Source: Carpediemonas membranifera (taxonomy: Eukaryota; Fornicata). From it: a stretch of DNA of 64,000 bases. The stretch covers positions 1,550,001 to 1,614,000 of the forward strand of contig JAHDYR010000005.1 of the NCBI GenBank assembly GCA_019828565.1, in the 5' to 3' direction. The notes beneath the pieces were generated by a model that was not told the DNA's origin, searched no databases, and worked only from the letters and a program-made list of their open reading frames with translations. Position numbers and translations under genes: made by a program. Of this stretch, positions 58,938 to 64,000 are shown piece by piece (the first letter of the stretch is position 1; every line of letters begins with the position of its first letter).

Positions 58938-60920
58938 TCATGACAGCGCCTGTATGAGGCTCTCAACATGTGCCGCGCTGACTTGATCTGGTCTGATACC
59001 GAGCTGGGCAGCGACGGCAGCAAGCATCTCCTTGAACTCACCCGACCCGCTGGACAAGTTTTCAGCCTCATCATCGCTGTCATCTAGCACCTCCACGTCG
59101 ACGCCGGCAAATCCAATAAGGTCGGCTGCCATCCGACGGCTTGCGTAAGTGCGAGACTTAGAGACCGCGGGCCGCACCCAAGTCGACTCCACGCCCGACC
59201 CAGCAGGTTTGAGCTGCCCGGTACTTGGAATAGGCTTTGGTACGGGCTTCTTTCTTGCCTGAAGCTTCCTCTTGACCACGATCTGCCTCTGGATGGCGGC
59301 ATGGACGTCGTCTAGCTCAGAAACTTCCGGATAGGGCTCGTGGAACGGCGTGTACCCCTTATTCGGCACGTGTCCAGACCCTGAGCGGGCAATGAGTCGA
59401 CTCGGCAAGGGCTTCCTCTCATGTGCCAGCTGGCCACTGTCAGACTCGTTGATCGTAAATATCGAAGTCACGTCACTCATGACTGTGCCTATGGAGTCGC
59501 TCCGTTCCCTGGAGTGCGCCAGCTGCTGGAACGGTTTGGCCAATGAGGAGGATAGCGACGATAGCTCCCTGGGGCTCGCCGACTCCTCCGATTCAGACTC
59601 CATCGCATTGGGCGACTGGGCGATCTGGCTCAGGTTCAGCGGGGGGACTGTGACCGAAGTCTTCCTCAGCGGGGATCGCTGTCGGGGGGAGTGTGGTGAC
59701 TGATATTCGGAGCCTGGCATGGCGCTGTGCGACGATGCTGCGGTCGAAAGAGTGGATCCAGAGCGGGGGCGGGTGATGCCGCTGCTGGCCGACCTCTCAG
59801 GCGACCTGGCTACACCAAGCAGGCCCTCCAGAATCGGCTGAGGACCAGGGAGTGCTGTGAGATACTGCGACACCATCACAAGCTCCTCCCATTCCTTAGA
59901 GGAAACGGAGGAGGGCCGGGCTTGACCTGACAGTGGCTGCGGGTGGGAGAAGTCGAAGCCGAGAATGGGAGGCTGGATCGACTCCACGACCACAGAGCCA
60001 CTGGTCGAGATGGGGACGGGGCGGGGGTCGACCGCACGCCGTGACTCAGGTATATCGCGTGTTGTGACACTAGCTCTCTCGCTGCCCTTGGTGCGGTTAG
60101 AATGGCGGCTTTTGCCCGCTGAAGACGTCGGGACGGTTTCAATCTCAATAGAGTCCGCCCTTCTCATATGAGAGGATGTTTCGAGGCTCTGCGACCACGG
60201 GTCAAACTCCACGGCTTCGTCAGGGAGCCTTGCGATGGCCTGGGACGGGATCTTTGACCTAGCAGGTCTGCTTATGCGTCCTTGGGTCATCATGGGGCTG
60301 TTCCTGGTCGGGGAGACGTGTCTGTGTGTCCGGTAAATGCTAGCGGGCTGGACCTCAGCCTGCAGTGAGTAGTCGTAGTACACGGTCCTGGGCTGTGTGT
60401 GTGGCTGATAGGAGGCTGCAGGAGACCTCTGCTGCTGCGCCCCTGCCCTCTCAGCCTCTCTCACCGCCTCTACCCTTGTTGGAGACGCCCAGTAGCTCTG
60501 AGCATGGCCATGTGGGACAGTGGGGACGAACTCGACGGTGGGGGAAGATGGCGCCGGTCTGGCACATCTGTCAATGTGTACAAACTCCACGTAAGGCTCA
60601 ACTCCGGCGCGGGCCGGAGAGCGCTTGATATAGTCTGTGGCCGGGGAAAACGCCGTTTCGGGTCTCGATGGGGCTGGATGAGGGCGCGATCCGAGCGTTG
60701 GGCTTGGACGAGGCCGCGTATCACTGTATGGCGAGTTCACTGTGCGATATGGAGACCTTCTAACGGGCGAACTAGCCCGGGAAGTCGGGTTTGGGAGTGC
60801 GTCGACAGCTCTCGGCTTTGAGGGCTCGGAAAGCTTTGGAGCTTGATGTGGGGAAGATCGTGGTGGTGATGGCGTGCTATTCGGTGCATAACGATATGGC
60901 CCAACGATATGGCCGAGCAT
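58938..60920 (-). CDS. Ser/Pro-rich disordered protein, unknown
   Basis: The ORF is 660 residues from ATG 60920. It is low-complexity, rich in Ser, Pro and Arg, with many SPxR-type sites suitable for proline-directed kinases. Short ordered segments occur near the end (DDVHAAIQRQIVVKRKLQAR) and at the C-terminus (EMLAAVAAQLGIRPDQVSA). It could be a cytoskeletal or scaffold protein; nothing firmer can be said. Confidence 0.55.
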   Translation of the reverse strand: MLGHIVGPYRYAPNSTPSPPRSSPHQAPKLSEPSKPRAVDALPNPTSRASSPVRRSPYRTVNSPYSDTRPRPSPTLGSRPHPAPSRPETAFSPATDYIKRSPARAGVEPYVEFVHIDRCARPAPSSPTVEFVPTVPHGHAQSYWASPTRVEAVREAERAGAQQQRSPAASYQPHTQPRTVYYDYSLQAEVQPASIYRTHRHVSPTRNSPMMTQGRISRPARSKIPSQAIARLPDEAVEFDPWSQSLETSSHMRRADSIEIETVPTSSAGKSRHSNRTKGSERASVTTRDIPESRRAVDPRPVPISTSGSVVVESIQPPILGFDFSHPQPLSGQARPSSVSSKEWEELVMVSQYLTALPGPQPILEGLLGVARSPERSASSGITRPRSGSTLSTAASSHSAMPGSEYQSPHSPRQRSPLRKTSVTVPPLNLSQIAQSPNAMESESEESASPRELSSLSSSLAKPFQQLAHSRERSDSIGTVMSDVTSIFTINESDSGQLAHERKPLPSRLIARSGSGHVPNKGYTPFHEPYPEVSELDDVHAAIQRQIVVKRKLQARKKPVPKPIPSTGQLKPAGSGVESTWVRPAVSKSRTYASRRMAADLIGFAGVDVEVLDDSDDEAENLSSGSGEFKEMLAAVAAQLGIRPDQVSAAHVESLIQALS

Positions 60921-61178
60921 GTTGAGAAATTCTTCTCGCGATCTCTCGGAAGACCGCCAGATTCGGTCGCGATCAATGGTCTGATCGGATCAGATCGATC
61001 AGAAGAGGCTGGACCAGGACAGATAATGGCGTCGGCTTAACTGGAATAAAGCTGGATAGACAGTGAGTGGTGGGGCCGTCGAAGGGACCGCAGCGTCACA
61101 TGAGCATTGGACCTGCATCATAAACATCATTTACAGCCGTTGCCGCCGAGGCAGCATGGGATCGTCATAAGCCCAGCC

Positions 61179-61559
61179 TCACTGGAAGAACTCCGTGACA
61201 AGGGCCGTGTTGCTACAATCGCCCTCAATAACAGACGCGACAACCTTCCCGTGGTCCAGTCTCAGCAGCGTAGGCAGCCTCTTGAGGTCGAAGAAGGTCA
61301 TATGACGGCAGGGATGGTCTTCGTCCTTCCAGGCAAGGGGGAGGCCCACAGCGCACTTGATCATCATGTATGATTCATGTCTGCAGGTCTCCATGGCTGC
61401 TGCAATGACTGGTTCGGCCGCAGAGCAATCGGGGCACCAGCTACGGCCTGTCTCCTCTCGTTCGGAGGCATAGAACCACAGAAGGGCAGTTTCACCGGCT
61501 GCTTCTACATCTCTCACTTCCCGCTCAATACGCTCAGGCTCAGCTTGAATAGTTTTCAT
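61179..61559 (-). CDS. TXNDC17/TRP14-like thioredoxin
   Basis: The ORF is 126 residues from ATG 61559; the frame upstream has no further ATG. The active site is SWCPDC, which is diagnostic of the TXNDC17 (TRP14) family within the thioredoxin fold. It is preceded by LLWFYASEREETG and followed by CSAAEPVI. The length matches the family (about 123 residues). These cytosolic proteins reduce disulfides of specific substrates rather than acting as general thioredoxins. Confidence 0.85.
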   Translation of the reverse strand: MKTIQAEPERIEREVRDVEAAGETALLWFYASEREETGRSWCPDCSAAEPVIAAAMETCRHESYMMIKCAVGLPLAWKDEDHPCRHMTFFDLKRLPTLLRLDHGKVVASVIEGDCSNTALVTEFFQ

Positions 61560-61836
61560 TTGTTGACTGAGAACAGCGAACACGCATAATCTGCACGGGG
61601 TTGAAAAGTACCCCTATAAAGACCCCAGGCAGCTTCCAATTGCAAGCTTGTCCAAACAGTATCCCTCGCCAAACCATATGCATCTGATTTCCCCCTACCG
61701 CAACACGTCATCGCCATATCTCCCTGAAGTGACGGCCGTAGGGGTCCACGGTGTGCCGGCCAGTGGTTGATGATGAGCGCTAAGCCATGATCGAGCGATT
61801 TATACAATTCTGGCAGTATTCTGCGACCTAATTGAT

Positions 61837-62700
<864 letters not shown>

Positions 62701-63893
62701 TCACAGCTTCATAGCCAGTGCCTGCTCATAAACTTCATTCCTCATGTGCTTGGGAACGATCTGGGCCATCTGCTCCTTGGTCATCAGCGAATACTCCTCA
62801 AGACTGAAGTCGAAGAGAGGGGGGAGTGGCCGGCCGTTGGGAAGCTTGGTAGTGGGCTCCCGAAGCTTATTAAAGAAGGGGTGGGTCAGCATCTCGACAG
62901 GGGAGGGGCGATTGGCCGGATTATAGACCAGGACGGAACTTATAAAGTCCACAGCGTCGGATGGGGTGCGGGAACGGAAGACCTTGGGCCAAGGGTGCGG
63001 TCTGATGTTTGGGAAGCGGTAGTCGGTGTAGTGGCGATTCATGGTGACAATCTGCTCGCGGGTGGGGGTCCCGAGAACCTTGATGATCTCAACGAGCTGG
63101 TCGACACCCGTGTCACCGGGGAAGAGGGGGTGGGAGAGCAGGAGCTCGGCACAGCAACACCCGAGACTCCACGTGTCGATGGCGGGTGTGTAGTCAGTAG
63201 CCCCGAAGATGAGCTCGGGGGCGCGGTAGTAGCGCGAGCAGATGTAGGCGACATTTGGCTCGCCGGGAACCAGGACCTTGGCGCTTCCGAAGTCGCAGAG
63301 GACGAGCTTACCGGTTTCTGGGTTGACTAGAAGGTTCTGTGGCTTGATGTCACGGTGGGAGATGCCGCGGGGGTGCAGGTAGAGGAGGGCCCGCACCAGT
63401 TGGTAGGAGTAGAGACGGGCAAGGAGCATGGGCATGGACTGGCGCATCCGGGCGTACTCCTTGACGACGGAGAAGACAGTCTCTGGGTAGTAGTCCATCG
63501 CAAGGTTCAGATAGATCTCCGCAGGCCGGCTGCCGGGGGAGAAGAAGGCGGAGTGTAGCCTTACGATGTTTGTGTGGGAAACGGACTGCATGATCGTGTG
63601 CTCGCGGTTCTTGAAGCGACGGTCCTGCAAGACCTTCTTGATAGCGATGCGTTCGCCAGTTCCTTCGATTTTGGCAAGATAAACCTATGTAACGTGTGAG
63701 ATTAGTGTACAAACCACGCCGAAGCTACCAGATCCAATAACTCTGTCAGGGATAGCGACAATCGGAGGATCATTAGGCTGCGTAATGACAGAAAGAGGTG
63801 TGAACGAACGTGATCGGGGTGCGGAGGAATGCTTACAGGTTCTCCGAGCTGGATAGCCTTGTGCATCGTCGTTTGGCTTTGGTTTGATGGCAT
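62701..63893 (-). CDS. Glycogen synthase kinase 3 (GSK3/Shaggy), two introns
   Basis: There are three exons: 63837-63893, 63715-63777 and 62701-63684, giving 367 residues. The spliced protein reads [19 protein letters not shown] through the glycine loop, AIKKVLQD with the catalytic Lys, [20 protein letters not shown] and the GSK3 signature [20 protein letters not shown], with the activating Tyr of GSK3. The C-lobe contains [19 protein letters not shown], the GSK3-type equivalent. GSK3 is a Ser/Thr kinase with primed substrates, conserved across eukaryotes; in flagellates it is also linked to flagellar length. Confidence 0.9.
63685..63714 (-). other. 30-nt spliceosomal intron, GSK3 intron 2
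   Basis: On the minus strand it begins GTTTGTACACTAATC and ends CGTTACATAG. It contains an in-frame stop, and its removal restores FGVVYLAK in the glycine loop. CTAAT inside it could be the branch site. Confidence 0.88.
63778..63836 (-). other. 59-nt spliceosomal intron, GSK3 intron 1
   Basis: On the minus strand it begins GTAAGC and ends CATTACGCAG. It joins QLGEP to PNDPPIV in phase and gives a normal kinase N-terminus. Confidence 0.8.
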
Positions 63894-64000
63894 GTTGGTG
63901 GTGTAGAATTTTTTCCTGCAATGCCTGCAGGGGCCGACAACGCACCAACGCCAGCAAAAAATGCACCCTGACGCCCGGCATGAGGGAGATGTAGGTTGGG

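Overview
The window looks like a compact nuclear genome segment of a free-living flagellated protist, probably a metamonad or fornicate-type organism. This is inferred from gene content, not from a database match. Core genes are long and unbroken and use the standard stop codons. Recognisable ones are a giant flagellar ASH/HYDIN-type protein, SRP68, a type IIC Na+/K+-type P-ATPase, a TXNDC17-like thioredoxin, a ubiquitin-eS31 fusion and a GSK3 kinase. There are two tRNA genes. Reading frames and protein logic support five spliceosomal introns, four of them only 28-30 nt long (GTTTGT or GTATGA at the 5' end, usually TTACATAG at the 3' end).

Region 1 (1 to about 20.4 kb) is an accessory island. 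A Cdc7-like kinase gene is split by a Ty3-type chromointegrase element. It is followed by small genes on both strands: a broken PHD-finger gene, a CHAT/caspase-like candidate, a SET-domain gene with a 29-nt intron, a GNAT gene with a 28-nt intron, an RNase H-fold transposase-like gene broken by frameshifts, and several unknowns. Many of these start just downstream of GTGAAAWTT / AAWTTTCAC motifs. The gaps hold strong palindromes, a 39-bp-arm hairpin and a run of stacked hairpins.

Region 2 (about 20.4-35.9 kb) is a retroelement cluster: a second Ty3-type element, a degenerate APE-type LINE whose ORF1 carries a DnaQ-like (DEDDh) exonuclease signature, a truncated DIRS-type element, and a nearly complete DIRS-type element with reverse transcriptase, RNase H and tyrosine recombinase. 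The last ends next to a tRNA-Phe gene, with a tRNA-Ala just beyond.

Region 3 (36-64 kb) is core, gene-dense sequence: coiled-coil proteins, SRP68, the ASH giant, a protein with three related C-terminal modules, a U-box-like protein, the P-type ATPase, a Ser/Pro-rich protein, the thioredoxin, ubiquitin-eS31 and GSK3.

The standout finding is inside the Na+/K+-type ATPase. A 163-residue in-frame insertion begins with Cys, ends with His-Asn and is followed by Thr. It has the Hint/intein motifs and no homing endonuclease. It sits exactly between the residues matching human alpha-1 Tyr771 and Thr772 in the ion-binding helix M5. This is a mini-intein in a eukaryotic P-type ATPase, an insertion site I do not know from the described nuclear inteins.
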